Below are positions 17,306-29,718 of a DNA stretch of 64,000 nucleotides, in pieces; the stretch's first letter is position 1; each line of letters opens with the position of its first letter. The position numbers and the translations under genes were made by a program. Origin of the DNA: Cloeon dipterum (Eukaryota; Arthropoda; Insecta; Ephemeroptera; Baetidae); contig NC_088786.1 of assembly GCF_949628265.1 (NCBI RefSeq), positions 19,117,681-19,181,680 on the forward strand. Reading direction: 5' to 3'. The notes under the pieces were generated by a model. That model searched no databases. It saw only the letters and a list, made by a program, of their open reading frames with translations, and was not told the DNA's origin.

Positions 17306-20300
17306 ATGCCACTGCTGGTGCTAGCTTGTTGCCTTCTGATCTCGCTTTTTGCACCGCCGCTGGTTGCTCAGGTGAGCGTGGATTTCGAATTTATAGAATC
17401 CGAATGGCGTTTGGCTAGCAACTTTTTCTTCACCTATCACAGCCAGTGGTCTATCCGGAGAGTTGTTGTAGTTTATGTTACTGCAGTCCAAAAACAAGGT
17501 GAGTTATACGTATTATGGGTGAAAATTTGACTTGGTTTGAAAATTTTAACAGTACATACATATATATATATGGATACCAAAAGTTTGATCGAAGGGTAGA
17601 TTTACTATTGATTAAAAGACTGTCTATGGTGTTTTTTTTTCTAAAATATGACTGACTTTTTCTTGAGAAAGGAAAACAGATGGTTTTACGAAGAAAAAAC
17701 TTTCTTGGACAAAAGTGCCAAGGAAATGTAACATGTAACACTCCAAATTTAATTTTAGCATCAAGTATTCTTCATCACAAACTTAACAAACGGCAAAATG
17801 AGTATTTGCTTCTAAAACTGACTAATTTATTTCACATCAGTTTCTTTAATGAATAACCGTTGAGAAATGCCGTCAGGTATATTTTTTCCAAAGCTTTTCG
17901 GCTCACAATTTTTACTGCTGCACTTTTTAAGTATGCATATGTTAAAATTAAATTTAAATCACGGACAAAATTCTAATATTAACAAGTAATAATTTTTAGA
18001 TTTTTAACGGTCAAAAGTGATAGGAAATTAAAACAATAATTATGTGGTCAACTTAAAAAGATTTGTAGCCCATTTGAGCTTTTGGCCTGCACACTTTCGG
18101 TTGTTTGTCATGTATTTTTGAGAAAATCGTAGTAATACCTGCTGATCTGAAATAAAAACGGACGCAAATTTATGCTGTGAACCTTGATTGATACTCTTTT
18201 TACAGAGGCTATACAGCAAGCATTTACATCACAGATGTTTCAAGACATGTCAAACAATGGGATTTCAGTCAGCTACATTAAGCTGCCGAATCCACGACCG
18301 ATCGCTGCTCTCCGACTTGATAATGAGAGCCAGCCCCCGATCACTTGCATGCTGCTACTTACCCCCACAAAGTTCACGTCCGAATTCGTCAGAGCGGTGA
18401 GGATTTCATCAAAAGGAAACGATGAAATTTTGAATGAAATATTTATTAGACACAAAAAATGTTCAATAGATAAGACACACATAAATGTGTATCACCGTTC
18501 AATGTTGTTTTTGATTTGGTGGCTTGAGACAGAGGGAAATTCTCCTTATCAGTCTAGGAATAATATAAATTAACTGGTTTTTCACAGAATTTTCATTCAC
18601 GATCATAACTCACGTAGGAGTTATAGGTCACTTTTTACTACACATTATCAAATAGTGAAACCCGTGACAAGTGTGTCTTGTGAACATGTGTCTATCATCC
18701 AAATATTAAACAATGAAATTTTCTAAAATAATTTATACTAGGCGTCTGACGCTGGTGGCATGTCTGGCAGCAAGATTCAATGGATTTATGTGCACCCAAC
18801 GGGAACACGCGCCCTGTCAGCAAGCAATGGCCTTAGACCGGACACCAAGCTGCTCAACGTTGTCCTTAATCAAGACAGCACTATCACGCTGCAGCAGTGG
18901 ACTGGCGCCTCGTACACGAATGATGTGGTCTGGAGTGGTCCAAGCAGCAGCATACCCACAGAGCTGGCCGTGCCGCCCAACTACAACTTGTCTGGAATAG
19001 TTCTCAGCGTTGCTGTGTTTCACGTAGAACTTCTTCATTGGATTTTTTTGAAATTTATGCCACTTTTTTATAGGATCCACCTTTTGTTATCCTGACCAAC
19101 GTGACTAGGCCTGGATTAATAAACCCATCGCAAGTGAGCGGTTGGTTGGTTGACGTTTGGTACGACTTGCAAAACATCTTGATGTTTGAGTAAATTCTAT
19201 ATCTTGAGATTTAAGTCATAATTGTAATATTCTAAATCAAAGGACAAGATTCTACACACCTAAACTGACAACCTCAGTAACAAAGCTGAAAGCTTCAGTC
19301 GATGAATTGCAAACCGGACGTGCAGACGTTGTTCTAGCTCCTTTTGTGGTCACGATTAGCGACTTTGATTTGGCTGAGTACTCAATGCCTATAGCCGATA
19401 TCAGGTCAGGACGAGTGTTCAATTTATAGCTTAGGGTTGGGAGTATATATGTATACACATTGTTTTTGACGAAAAGAGACGACCCTTTTAAGTTGGTTTG
19501 AAGTTGAAGCCAATTTAAACGGGCTCGGTCTTTTTTATTTAATTTTATTTAAAAAACGTAACTAAAGAATTTTTGCGCTCTTTTTGAATTATTCATCTGA
19601 CTTTAATTAGCGATATAGCAGATAGCAGATGGATATTTAAATGTTTCAAGTAAGGCTCATAAGTGTTAGGATCCGTGGTTCGTGACACCTAGAAAATATT
19701 CCCGATCGTAAAATATACAGATGCCTGAAATAATGCTCCCTACTTACCTAATTTCTAAGTGACCTGATTTCAGGTTCCGCTTTCTTCTACCTCGAGAGAA
19801 AGCGTCTTCGAGTATTGACCAGTTTTTGCAGCCCTTCGAGCTGTTCCTTTGGCGGATGACCCTTGCCGTGCTGACACTTGCGGTCGCTCTGTTGACCATA
19901 TCTTACTCACTCGGTCGCTATTTCGAATATGAAAATCCGCATTGGTCACTTTTCAACCTCAAAGAGTCGTTGTTGGTGATTTACGGCTCACTGTTCGCCC
20001 AAGGCCACGATTACGTGCCTAACTCGTTGGCCTCGCGCATGATCATCTGGCTTTCCTACATTTTTGGCGTAGTTATAGTTACGTCTTACAGTGCTGCCCT
20101 CATAACCAAGCTGACCCTTGGCACGGTCGAACCACCCTTCAGAACCTTCGATGAGATGCTTGATTCAGACTACACGGCCATCTTGCTTTCTGATTCTGCT
20201 CCTATACGACTTATGCAGGTCAGTTGGAAGATCTTTTGTCATTGTTGAAAAGAATTTGTACAATAAGATGAGCAAATTCAAACGAAAAATATCGACTAGG

Positions 20301-21063
20301 CCACTTTATTTTTACCTTTTCCTTGAACTGGATTAACATTGATATCTTCTGTATCAATCAGACAGCTGAGAGAGGCGCGTGGAACGAACTCCGAGTGCGA
20401 AAGCCCTATCCTGTCACTTTACCAAATTTGGCCGACTCATTAGCAGAGGTGCAAAAGTCTTGGGCCAAATACACGCTTTTGGAGTCGCGCGAGCGCGTGC
20501 TACCTCTCATCCAGTACCCTCCGGAGAACTGCAAACTGACCATGCTGCCGACGGACGTGTTCAAAGCACCAGGCCAGTTGATGCTGTCGAAATCGTCCCC
20601 GTACAAAGCCGCCATCGACCAACAGTGAGTGCTTATGCAACCGGTGGGGCGTCTCTGCACACCCGGTTGCACAGTGAATTATAATAAAAAATTTCTGACT
20701 GCGTGAGTTGAAAGGTTGATTATGATGCGGGGCTGCGGTCGACTCGACCGAATGCAAGAGCGATGGATGGGTTTGGTGTACGATGACCCTTGTCCTAGGG
20801 ACTCCACCCTGCCCCAGTTTGGCATGGACAACGTGCTCTTGCCGTTTTTGATCATGGCTAGCTCGCTGGGCTTGGCCGTCGTTCTTCTCATCGCTGAAAT
20901 ACTAATCAAGCGGTGGTGCGGCAAATTGCTGGCCGAGCAAAACGAGGAAGGTGAACTGGCGAAGATTGCACGAATCAGAGGAATAAGGCTAAGCAAAGGT
21001 TGGAGGGCAGTTCAACGAAATCTTGGCGAATTTTCCTCTCAAAATCAGCGTTCCAGGATGTAG
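17306..21063 (+). CDS. Divergent ionotropic receptor (iGluR-like chemoreceptor)
   Basis: Eight exons: 17306-17498, 18206-18396, 18742-19023, 19074-19189, 19243-19404, 19774-20218, 20362-20624, 20715-21063. They sum to 2001 bases, or 666 aa, with phases matching at every junction. A signal peptide (LLVLACCLLISLF) opens the protein. The divided ligand-binding domain follows (GWLVDVWYDLQ at the S1 side). Then come M1 (about 338-360), the pore stretch YGSLFAQGHDY (385-395), M2 (about 403-428, ending TSYSAALITKLT), S2, and M3 (about 591-614) with a short cytoplasmic tail. Such receptors are ligand-gated cation channels in sensory neuron membranes. In S1 the Arg that holds glutamate in true iGluRs aligns with Asp301, so glutamate is probably not the ligand. 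This marks a divergent tuning receptor, not a conserved co-receptor. The subfamily is unknown. Confidence 0.9.
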
Positions 21064-21280
21064 AGCGCGCTTATAAAATTTAAAAAAAATTTTACTAAGA
21101 AGAGCACATTTTTTTGCGTTTTCTCATGACTGCATATATATTAGCAGGCATATAAAGAAAAACGGCCCTAAATTCACAAGTCCTGCACACATGAACTAGT
21201 CATAAGCTGAAAGAGCGAAATTAAAGTACTCAATCAATCCGTAAAATCCTATCAAATAAGACATTTTCTTGAAAAATTAA

Positions 21281-21286
21281 AATAAA
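21281..21286 (+). terminator. Poly(A) signal AATAAA of the receptor gene
   Basis: The first clear AATAAA downstream of the receptor stop codon, about 220 bases into the 3' untranslated region. Confidence 0.5.
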
Positions 21287-22634
21287 GTTTTACCCGCAAA
21301 AGGAAAGATTACAATTTTCCGAAATTTTACAGCTTTTAAAGTGTTTTAAGCTATTGCATCATCTATCATCGACGCTTTTGATTGGAAAGAATCGTGTGTG
21401 ACTCTGTCAGATATTGCACCGCAAAAGTGGAGGAAAATGCGCAGAGATATGTGATGTTGATAATCCCTACCCTACGTTTGTATTTCCTCAAATGTGTGCT
21501 GCCAGCATTTGCATCGGCTAATGGAAAAGGAGAGAGCATCGCCTTTTCCTTGCAGAACAAAAGACACAAGCAGAGCACTTGAGTTGTGAAACGCAACAAT
21601 TTGAAGAACAGAGCGAATTTCGAATTTCAACGCTCTGAAAACGTTATGCGCGTCGCTTTCATTGCTGTTCCGCCAAGCGTCCGCAGAAATGAGCACTCGC
21701 TTTGATGTTATACGCACGTGAAGGGTTTTTGCGGGAAGGACTTTAATCGCGATAATGCGGCCGCGGAGCGATAATCACACCAGATTTAGTCAAAATGGCA
21801 CGACATATGCGTGGTTCTCGCACTCTATCGCTCACGCCTCCTCTGGGAAATTAAAACACGCAAAAAGGAACGCACTGCTCGACGCTAAAATTTATCTTTA
21901 GTAATTTCATGCAATCCGTGCTCTCCAAACGCCCTGCGATTGGATACCTATTTTTACTTCTAAATCACTTTTGATCATACGATAAAAGTGTAGCACTTCT
22001 CTCCTCTGTCTTACTTTTGTTCTTCATGACACGACAGATCTAAATAAATGTTTCATTTATTATTTATTAAATAATTTTTAAGAGTTTGAAGATATTTTTG
22101 TTGTTTTTATCATCATAATTTCCAGGAAGCTTAACTGCATGATGTTGTCCAATAGATGCGTTTAAATTACATAAGATTTTTATCTCATTGTTGAATGGAG
22201 TGATAACCATTAATTTGAAAATTTGATATTCAATTTGCAAAAATAAAATAACATAAATTGTGTTTAATAAAAATTACCTGTTTTTTAATACACCAAAAAA
22301 TCTGAATGATTTTCGACTTTCCACTTGAGAAACTTTTGTAGGTAAAGTTGTGTGAAAATTAATTAAATAAAATCGCATACCAGTTTTCATGAGGCAATCT
22401 TGAGTTACTATAGTTTTTTCAGAGATACATAGTCTTGTGGAATATTAGTGAGAATCAAATTTTAAAATTCATCTCTTATATGCGTATTAATTTAAATTGA
22501 AAATACAACATTTTTTAATTTGTTTTATTACAATTTGATCACCGATGCCAATAATAAAAAATTAAATTCAGAAGCCATGAGAGTGTCACGAAAATGTGAA
22601 ACTACAGAAGTGCCGGTCGCCGGAAGGTACTCAC
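21287..22634. other. Gene-free stretch
   Basis: A GC-richer patch at about 21360-21970 is followed by very AT-rich DNA to 22550. No coding or RNA feature was recognised. If the exon candidate at 22635-22673 (-) is real, part of this would be its first intron. Confidence 0.45.
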
Positions 22635-22673
22635 CCTGCGCATGACCCTGAGGGAAAAGGAGGATGTCTTCAT
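22635..22673 (-). CDS. Possible first coding exon of an unknown minus-strand gene
   Basis: On the minus strand an ATG in good context (CACCAAGATGA) opens 13 codons, MKTSSFSLRVMRR, that end exactly at a strong donor (CGCAGG/GTGAGTAC) in phase 0. Upstream on that strand (22690-22900) is the most CpG-dense block of the window, as expected of a promoter or GC-rich 5' untranslated region. No second exon was found to the left, so the gene is unidentified. A longer frame through the same region would remain open, but its composition looks like untranslated GC-rich sequence. Confidence 0.35.
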
Positions 22674-22689
22674 CTTGGTGGCAATGGTT

Positions 22690-22900
22690 GAGGGCCTGGT
22701 GCGTGTTCAGTGAGTGGACCGTGTGCTGGGGCGGCTGCTGCAGCGACTGGCAGGGTGCTCTGGGGGCGACTCGGCGCTCTCTGCCTCCACCGCGCCTCCC
22801 GCTCGCCCGCCCGCCCGCACCCCCGGCAGGCCCCCGGACCGGCGACCACGCCTCCCGCCCGGCCGCTCTACGTGCGTCGCCAGGGCAACCGAATCCTGCC
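22690..22900. promoter_or_regulatory. CpG-rich block, possible promoter or 5' UTR
   Basis: About 200 bases of GC-rich sequence with CCCGC and GCCC runs, sharply different from the AT-rich flanks. It lies directly upstream of the candidate minus-strand exon at 22635-22673. Open frames exist in several phases on both strands, as is usual where stop codons are scarce. Confidence 0.4.
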
Positions 22901-23009
22901 AGACCAACGTGACTCTTGCACGAATCGCGAAACAAAAAAGCAGAAAGGGAAAGGAAGGGTATATATTTAAAATGATCTTCACAACATGAGGAAGACTCTA
23001 TTATTTGCA

Positions 23010-23700
23010 TTTTTTTTTATTAAAAATTCAAAAATTTATTGTAATGAGTGCGTGTTGAGAATTTCATGTATTTTTAAACATTAAAAGAGCATGTCTTAAA
23101 TTACATCTCATAGAAAATAGCGAGGATGAATTTCAAGTTTTATGCGTTTCATTGTTGGTTTGAAGCATGCAGGCTGGATTTAATTTATTATTCTCTCCAT
23201 TAGCATGTCAAGGTTGTGGGTGAAATATTGTGCAAGTGTTGCGATGGTTAGAGATCTCCGGCCCTATACCCTTTATTGTTCAGTGAAAAGGGGTATTGTG
23301 CTCATGGGCAAACCGTCGTACCTCTCCCTCTCCTTCTCTCTTGTGTTTTGTTTCTCTCGCACAAATAGCAACACGTGTTCTAATATTTTAAAATTGCATA
23401 GACTCTTAATGATTTTTTTACTACACTTTCACCATTTAATATGATATCATTTTACCACTGAAGTAATTGGAACAAACATCGCAATAATAAACATAATAAA
23501 TGTAAGTGCTCTAAGCCTTGTACAAAGGCTCGGTAACATGACTAAAAAAAAAATCATTTTTGATTCGTTTAAGTAGCCAAATAAATCTCTGGCAAAAGAT
23601 GTGGCATATCAAACTAATCAGCTCAACTTCAAAATACCTGTAAGAATCACCTTTTGCTAAAAAGAGACATTACAAAGAGTAAAGAAATTTACTAAATTCG
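23010..23700. other. Gene-free stretch
   Basis: AT-rich sequence with no supported gene, RNA or repeat. Confidence 0.45.
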
Positions 23701-23717
23701 GGTAAGTCGGGACCAGC

Positions 23718-23996
23718 TTAGCCGAATTTTTGTCCGGCGGCGCTGGCCATTTCCACCGGCGCCTGGCGCGACTACGGTAGACTGACATTATTTTAAACGC
23801 GAAGTTTGATAGTGCTCACACGGCCTGAAGACATATTTTCTCCTGCACTTTTTAATTTTTGGCCCTTTTTCACCGGCGGCTGGCGGCGCTGGCGCAGTTA
23901 ACAATTATATAGCCAGATTCACGGTATTGTTAGCGGCCGCTAACGTGTCCCAAAATTTGCCGGCTGGCGCGGCGCATCGCGGCTGGCTGAGACCTT
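23718..23996. repeat. Cluster of GGCGCTGGC-like motifs with a 16-bp palindrome
   Basis: Variants of CCGGCG(G/C)CTGGCG and GGCGCTGGC recur at about 23736, 23756, 23874, 23889 and 23961. The perfect palindrome GTTAGCGGCCGCTAAC lies at 23929-23944. The cluster is just upstream of the NOA1 promoter region. It could be a decayed mobile element or a regulatory block. Confidence 0.4.
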
Positions 23997-24474
23997 AATT
24001 TTTATCCCGTTAAAATTCATAGCTGATTTCGATAATTTTCTAAAAATTTCATTTCATAGATCTTAGCATCAAATTACTGGAATATAGGTATAAATTATAA
24101 CGTCTGAGAGTAGAGATCATGAAACCCGCAACACATGTCCTTTTTGCAAAGTTTTTCGCAAACTATTTTTGTGCCAGCCAGTAGTCGCCGAGGGAGAGCG
24201 AGAACGTCGAGAACGTGTAAAAAGGGCAAAAAAGACAACCATGCACTACCTGCTGACGTGCGTGGTGTGCTTACACAGAATCGTCTTCCTCCAGCGAAGC
24301 GCCTGTTCTGATACTGTGCCGCCGCTACCAGCCAAGAGCCACGCCCCTCAGCAGCTAGAGCGCACATGTCATGTTTGTGTTGTGATTCTGTCGCCCGACG
24401 TTTGAACGGCACCTGGCAACGACAGGTCGTTTCCTGTCGAAGATTTGCAGTTTCCGCATCCCTTTCTGACTAAA

Positions 24475-27400
24475 ATGATGCTCACCAAATTAATCCGACG
24501 AACCGGCTGTCAGTCTGTTGAGCTGTTTGCGAGGACCAAAATCCCGAGCAGTTCTTGCAGGTGGGCCCATTTGGCACCGGCAGGTGTTCAGGGCAAGGAG
24601 GAGAATAGCCTAGAAGACAAGATAATCTACAACTCGTTGATTGGCGGCCAAAGATTCCGGATGCGGCAGAAAAAACTGGAAAAGCTAAAAAAGGAGTCGT
24701 CCTGCAGCAACAACACTTCCAGTCTAAGCCACAGTTTTCTCTCGGCTGAAGCCAGGGCCCACCTTTTGGGAATGGTGGAGCAACCTGGGGAAGGGCTAAA
24801 ATTCGAGAATGATGACCTACTCAGCCTGCAGAAACTGATGCAGGAGAAACGTCAGGTTGAAAACCTGAGTAACGAAGCCTTCAGGGACATCTCTTTGGAC
24901 TTCATGACGTCCACCAGCAGCGACCCTTCACTCCCAGCAAGTCGAGTGCCCTGCGGAGGCTGTGGAGCACCCCTTCACTGCCAGGACCCTGAATACCCTG
25001 GTTTCTTACCTCTGGAATGCTTCAAGGGAGTGTCAGAACCACACCTGAGAGCTCTCACCTGCCAACGGTGCTACACGCTCAAGAACCACCACAAGGCCAT
25101 CCATGTCGATGTCTCGCCGGACGAGTATCCTAAAATCTTGGAGCACATAAGAGATAAAAGGGCCTTGGTGCTCTTAGTCGTGGACTTGATGGACTTTCCC
25201 TGCAGCATTTGGCCCCACCTTAGCCAAATCATAGGTAAAAAAGGGAAAGGGGGGAAAAGCTAAAATATTGTCCCCAAGGAAGGTTGTGGAATGTTTGCTA
25301 GACTGATTATGGAATGATTTTTTTAAATATGTATTATCAAATTAAGGAAAATTTTCCTAGTTTAGTATTAGCTTGTATTGTCTGAAACTGAAATTTAAAA
25401 GTCTTTATTTCAAATTGTTTTTTCTCTTTTGTTCTCCCCAGGTTCCAGGAGACCAATATGCGTGGTTGGAAATAAAGTAGACCTTTTACCAAACGATGGA
25501 AAATTCTTTTTGGAACGAGTAAAAGAAAGTTTAACCAAAGAAGTCATCAGGGTGTCCGGCATTGGCGAGAATTACATAAAACACGTTGCTTTGGTCAGTG
25601 CCAAAACTGGATACGGCATTGAAGCATTAATTAACAAGTTGCATAACAATTGGAGAGTACAAGGTAATTATATTTATAATTAATCCAGTTACTTAACCAG
25701 TGCCTCTTTCTAGGTGATGTTTATGTTGTTGGCTGTACCAATGTGGGCAAGTCCTCAATTTTCAATGCACTTCTTGACTCGGATTACTGCAAGGTGCAGG
25801 CTTCCAATCTTGTGCAAAGGGCTACTATTTCTAACTGGCCAGGCACCACTCTAAACTTGCTAAAGGTTTGATATTGTCTTGAGAAATTCCAAGTTTCTAA
25901 AGGAAATTTTGTTTGAACAGTTTCCTATCTTGCGGCCAAGCCACCAAATGCTTTTTGATAGAACAGCAAGACTGATTAGTGAAAAAGTAGATGTATCAAT
26001 AGAAATGCATGAGGAGAAGGAATTACTGAGGAAAACTCGTGATATCGAGCATGCCACTCTCAGAGGTTTGCAACCAAGTTATTCTTAATTCAGCTAGACT
26101 AACAATTTATAAATTAAAGGTCATGTCCGCAAAACCTATGAGTTGAGTCAAAATCAGGTGAAAGACCCTTTTAAATTGCCTTCGAGCAGAGCAACAGATT
26201 TCACGCCACCTGCAGGAATAAATCCAGAGGATGAGGCGTTTTTGCAAAGCCGCTGGTGTTTTGATACTCCGGGTGTTGTGTATCCCGACCAGGTAAGTTG
26301 CGGGAGCACTGGACTTATCATTATAATAACAAATTCATGCTTTGGAATTAGGTCATCAACCTCCTGACAGAAGAGGAACTGGAGAAGGTTATTCCCAAGG
26401 CCATAATTTCACCTCGATCTTTTTCCCTGCTGGCGGGCCAAACTCTCTTTTTGGCTGGTCTTGGCAGAGTTGATTATCTGCATGGAACTTCAAATCAAAT
26501 TATGTAAGCAGTGTTAACACAATTTTCCGTTCTCTTATTCACGGCCAGTTCAGCAAAAGATAACCCTATAACGTTTTCATTTTTGCAATCTATATTTGCC
26601 ACTTGCATTATTTTCTTTTAAAAAGATTTATATTTTTTTCTAAAATCTATTTCATGACCAAAAAAGTAGAAGTCAAAAAAGCTCAGCAGGTTAAAAAACT
26701 TTCCAAATTGCCTCTTTTTTATTTATATTCAAATTTTAGAAAAAAAATGAATTGCTTTCCTGTTTGAAAAAAGAATTTGAGGGTGTTTGATGATTTAATT
26801 TAAAGTGAGAATTTCTTAAAATTGAATTAAATTTCCTCTTAAGCTTCCTTAAATTTTATTATTATACTTGCTTATTTTCATCTAAGTCATAAATACACAT
26901 AAAATGTACAGGTCAGGTATTTACAGATGAAAAAAAGCTACAACGCTAGCGGAAAACCGATAAAACAGACCGTAGTCATCGCGATGCGCCGGTTCGAAAA
27001 ACAATTTTAAACAATAAAATATCTTGGGCTTGAAAGCTCTAAAAAACAAAAGAACCCAAGAACGCCATTTTTCACTTATTTGAAATAAAAAGGCTGAGCA
27101 AAATAAGAACAAATATAAATTTCAACTACTCAAGTTTTTATGTTTTTTAAGTTGTTGGGTTTCTTACATAGAACACACAATGCAAGGAATGTTGTTGATA
27201 GGAAAATTTTCTTACTTAGTAATACCATTTTGAATGTCTTTAAAAATGTAGGCGGATCCTTTCTTTCTGTATGTTGCTTCTTTTCCTATTTGCTTATAGC
27301 ATTATTTTTTTAGTGTTACGATATTTTCTTCTGATCATCTCCCCATCACAATTTGCGAGACTACTCAGGCTGATGAGGTTTACCAAACCTACGCTGGTTC

Positions 27401-27761
27401 AGATCTACTTGTGGTCCCATCAGGGTCCGAGGAGAGACTGGCCATGTGGCCGGGACTGAAGAAAGGACTTTCAGCAAAATTTGAAGGGATTCACTCTAAG
27501 GAGAGCGTTGCAGATGTTTTGTTTTCTTCCGCAGGTAATAATGAAGCTCAATATAAAATGATTAAATTCTAAAACAAGATTTGTTTAGGATGGATGAGTG
27601 TCACTTTGCCTAGAGAAAAAGTAGCAGAGTTAGAAATTTTCACGCCTCTAGGATTGGGAATTCACGTGAGGAAACCATCCATGTTGCCTTTTGCCGTCGC
27701 TAGAAGAGGACGCCGAATAGAAAGAACCCCTGCTTATGAAAAATTTAGACCTGTGCTTTAA
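24475..27761 (+). CDS. NOA1: NOA1-type mitochondrial circularly permuted GTPase
   Basis: Eight exons: 24475-25234, 25442-25663, 25714-25865, 25921-26065, 26120-26292, 26352-26503, 27314-27534, 27589-27761. They total 1998 bases, or 665 aa; human NOA1 has 698. I chose ATG 24475 because a basic, Ser/Thr-rich leader follows, as for mitochondrial import. A treble-clef zinc site is formed by CGGC (160-163) and CQRC (196-199). The GTPase motifs run in permuted order: G4 NKVD (264-267), G5 SAKTGYG, G1 GCTNVGKSS (334-342), then G3 DTPG (475-478). The family belongs to the YqeH/YlqF/YawG class and acts in mitochondrial ribosome assembly and translation. The last intron but one is the longest (26504-27313); its acceptor was set by phase and by conservation of the C-terminal domain ending in SSAGWMSV. 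The gene converges on EBAG9. Confidence 0.93.
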
Positions 27762-27913
27762 ATCAATATAAATCACGGATTATACTGTTAGTTTATAACT
27801 TTTAGTTTTATTTTGACTCTTCAAACACGGTGTAAAAACAAATAATCACACGTTTACATAGATCATCTTAACTAACAAAAAGGTCGGGAAATTTGATTAA
27901 TTCAGGTCACTGG

Positions 27914-29718
27914 TCAGCTCATCCTCTCTCCGAGGCCGCCCCTGTGCTCAGCCCGTTTCATCTGCAGCTCCTGAGCACGCTTTTCGCGCTGTGCTCTCCG
28001 TACCTCTTCCTCCCAATTGCCTGCGTCTTCTGCTTCCCAACCTTCTTCCTCAACCCACGTTCCAAGTTCACCACCCTGGAAAACAAATACAAAAAACTGG
28101 CTCAATTAAAGTCATTACTACAAAAATGACTAGCCATGGAAAATACAGAAAAATGTGAATTCACCGGGAAATCAGCTAAAATTGAATATTTTAGGAGTGC
28201 TCAAGCTCATATTAAAGAGCTACTAACAATATGAAATGAAATATCTAAAGAGGGAGGGGGTATTTAATAATTTTTAAAATGTTTTGTGAAAAATTTCTTA
28301 CTTTAGTGAGTAATTTTCCTATTTAAAATTGTTATTAAATTATACTACCGTTCATTATTTTCATTCCCTTGCAAGTAAAATTGGAAATTTTAGCTTTTAA
28401 TTTAAAAATTGAAGCTGTAATGTCTGCAAAATAGAGTATTATAGAAGAAATACACACCACAATGGGCATGGGCTGCGCTGCAAACATTAGTGAAGACCTG
28501 CTGGCGTCCACTTGCTCCTCTTGTGCGCTCAATTTCACCCTTGGGGCCTTAGTGACTCTCGGAATCATATCCTTCCACAGTAAGAAAATTAAATTACTCA
28601 GTTCTAATTTTAAAAAAAGGGAAATAGAAGCCAACCTGGAAGTAATCAGCCTGTACTTCAGGTTCTTCAGGTTCATTCTGCTTCTGCCTAGCAGTTGCCA
28701 GTGAAGTTCTGTATTCCCTTATTTGCCTCGTAACCTCGTCTTCCTCTTTGCCCCAGGTGTCCCATCCTCCTTGCACATTCTACAAAAATATGGAATGTAT
28801 ATTAGAGAAAAAATAAACACATTTATTTTCTCTTAAATTTATTTAAACTAAAGAATATTGTTTCTGCAATTCCCATTTGTTTTAAAAATTAAAAAATTCT
28901 ACAAATACTTACGCAATCATAGCTTAAATTGCAAAAATATTTTAATGGAGTACTTAATCAATCTCAATAAATTTATCAGATTTTTTTCACAATTTAAGTT
29001 TGGGCGATAATTTAAATTAAAGCAAAATGAAGTTAACAGTGTGCTTTAGACAACGGTCTAAGCACTGTTAGCAGCACGATTTTCATTTTGTGTTTCATAT
29101 TTCACCTGGTGGAAGACAAAGGTTGACAATTGTGACAATGCTCTTTCACAAAGTGAAACTCAACGCCTCATTCCAGATTTACTTATTTCAGCGCGCGTGA
29201 AACCCAAAACCTGTCTCTCGCGGTGCGTGCAGCCGAGATAATTTTGAAAAGCTTTTCTTTCCCCTATTTCTTCAAGGGCTACACACTTACACGGTGCTTG
29301 GCGACTCTTTCATTGGGGAAACGAGCAAGCGGCGCATTAGCTCCATTAAAATTACTAAATAGATCAGTCCCCAGCGAGTTGATAACCTTTTCATTTGATA
29401 ATGATTCTTGTTTTGACATTACAGCTTACAACAAAAAATATTGCTGTTTATAGATTGATATTCCTCAACTGGAGAACCAACCAAACGGAAAGGAAACACA
29501 ATTAACTGGATTTTCAGCCAGCTTGTTAAAAATTAAACAAAATCTCATACTTCCTGAGGATCGTTTGGGACGACACCGATGGCAGTAAGAGGATGCGATT
29601 CGGACTGTGAGAGCCTACGTCGTCTTCGGAAACAGCAGCAAGCCCTCCGAAACAAAGCCAGGACCCACAAAAACAATCCCCTCAGCTTGGCCAGCAAAAC
29701 TTGCAGGGCGCCAATCAT
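27914..29718 (-). CDS. EBAG9: EBAG9/RCAS1 homologue, Golgi-associated membrane protein
   Basis: Four coding exons on the minus strand: 29718-29551, 28779-28636, 28571-28458, 28075-27914, all in phase 0, giving 195 aa (human 213). The order of elements matches the family: a short hydrophobic N-terminal segment (LFLWVLALF) followed by an Arg/Cys stretch (RRACCCFRRRRRLS), then an acidic middle with WDTW and DYFQ boxes, then a helical tail beginning GELGTW and rich in Glu and Arg. Known members sit in the Golgi membrane through the N-terminus and restrain regulated secretion and vesicle traffic. An AG acceptor just before AATGACACAAG shows that a 5' exon lies upstream. The ATG at 29752 in that sequence opens only a four-codon frame, so the downstream ATG is preferred. 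The gene is head-to-head with AGL and tail-to-tail with NOA1. Confidence 0.88.

Noticed and set aside
18817-19080. 87-codon minus-strand frame in the ionotropic receptor
   Set aside because: A shadow of the receptor exon on the other strand.
22528-23010. 160-codon minus-strand open frame across the CpG block
   Set aside because: The Arg/Gly/Ala-rich middle is what GC-rich DNA gives in any frame. The short exon ending at the GTGAGT donor is the more credible reading.
26940-27010. tRNA-like GGTTCGAAA box
   Set aside because: No acceptor, D or anticodon stems can be paired around it; it lies inside a NOA1 intron and looks like chance.
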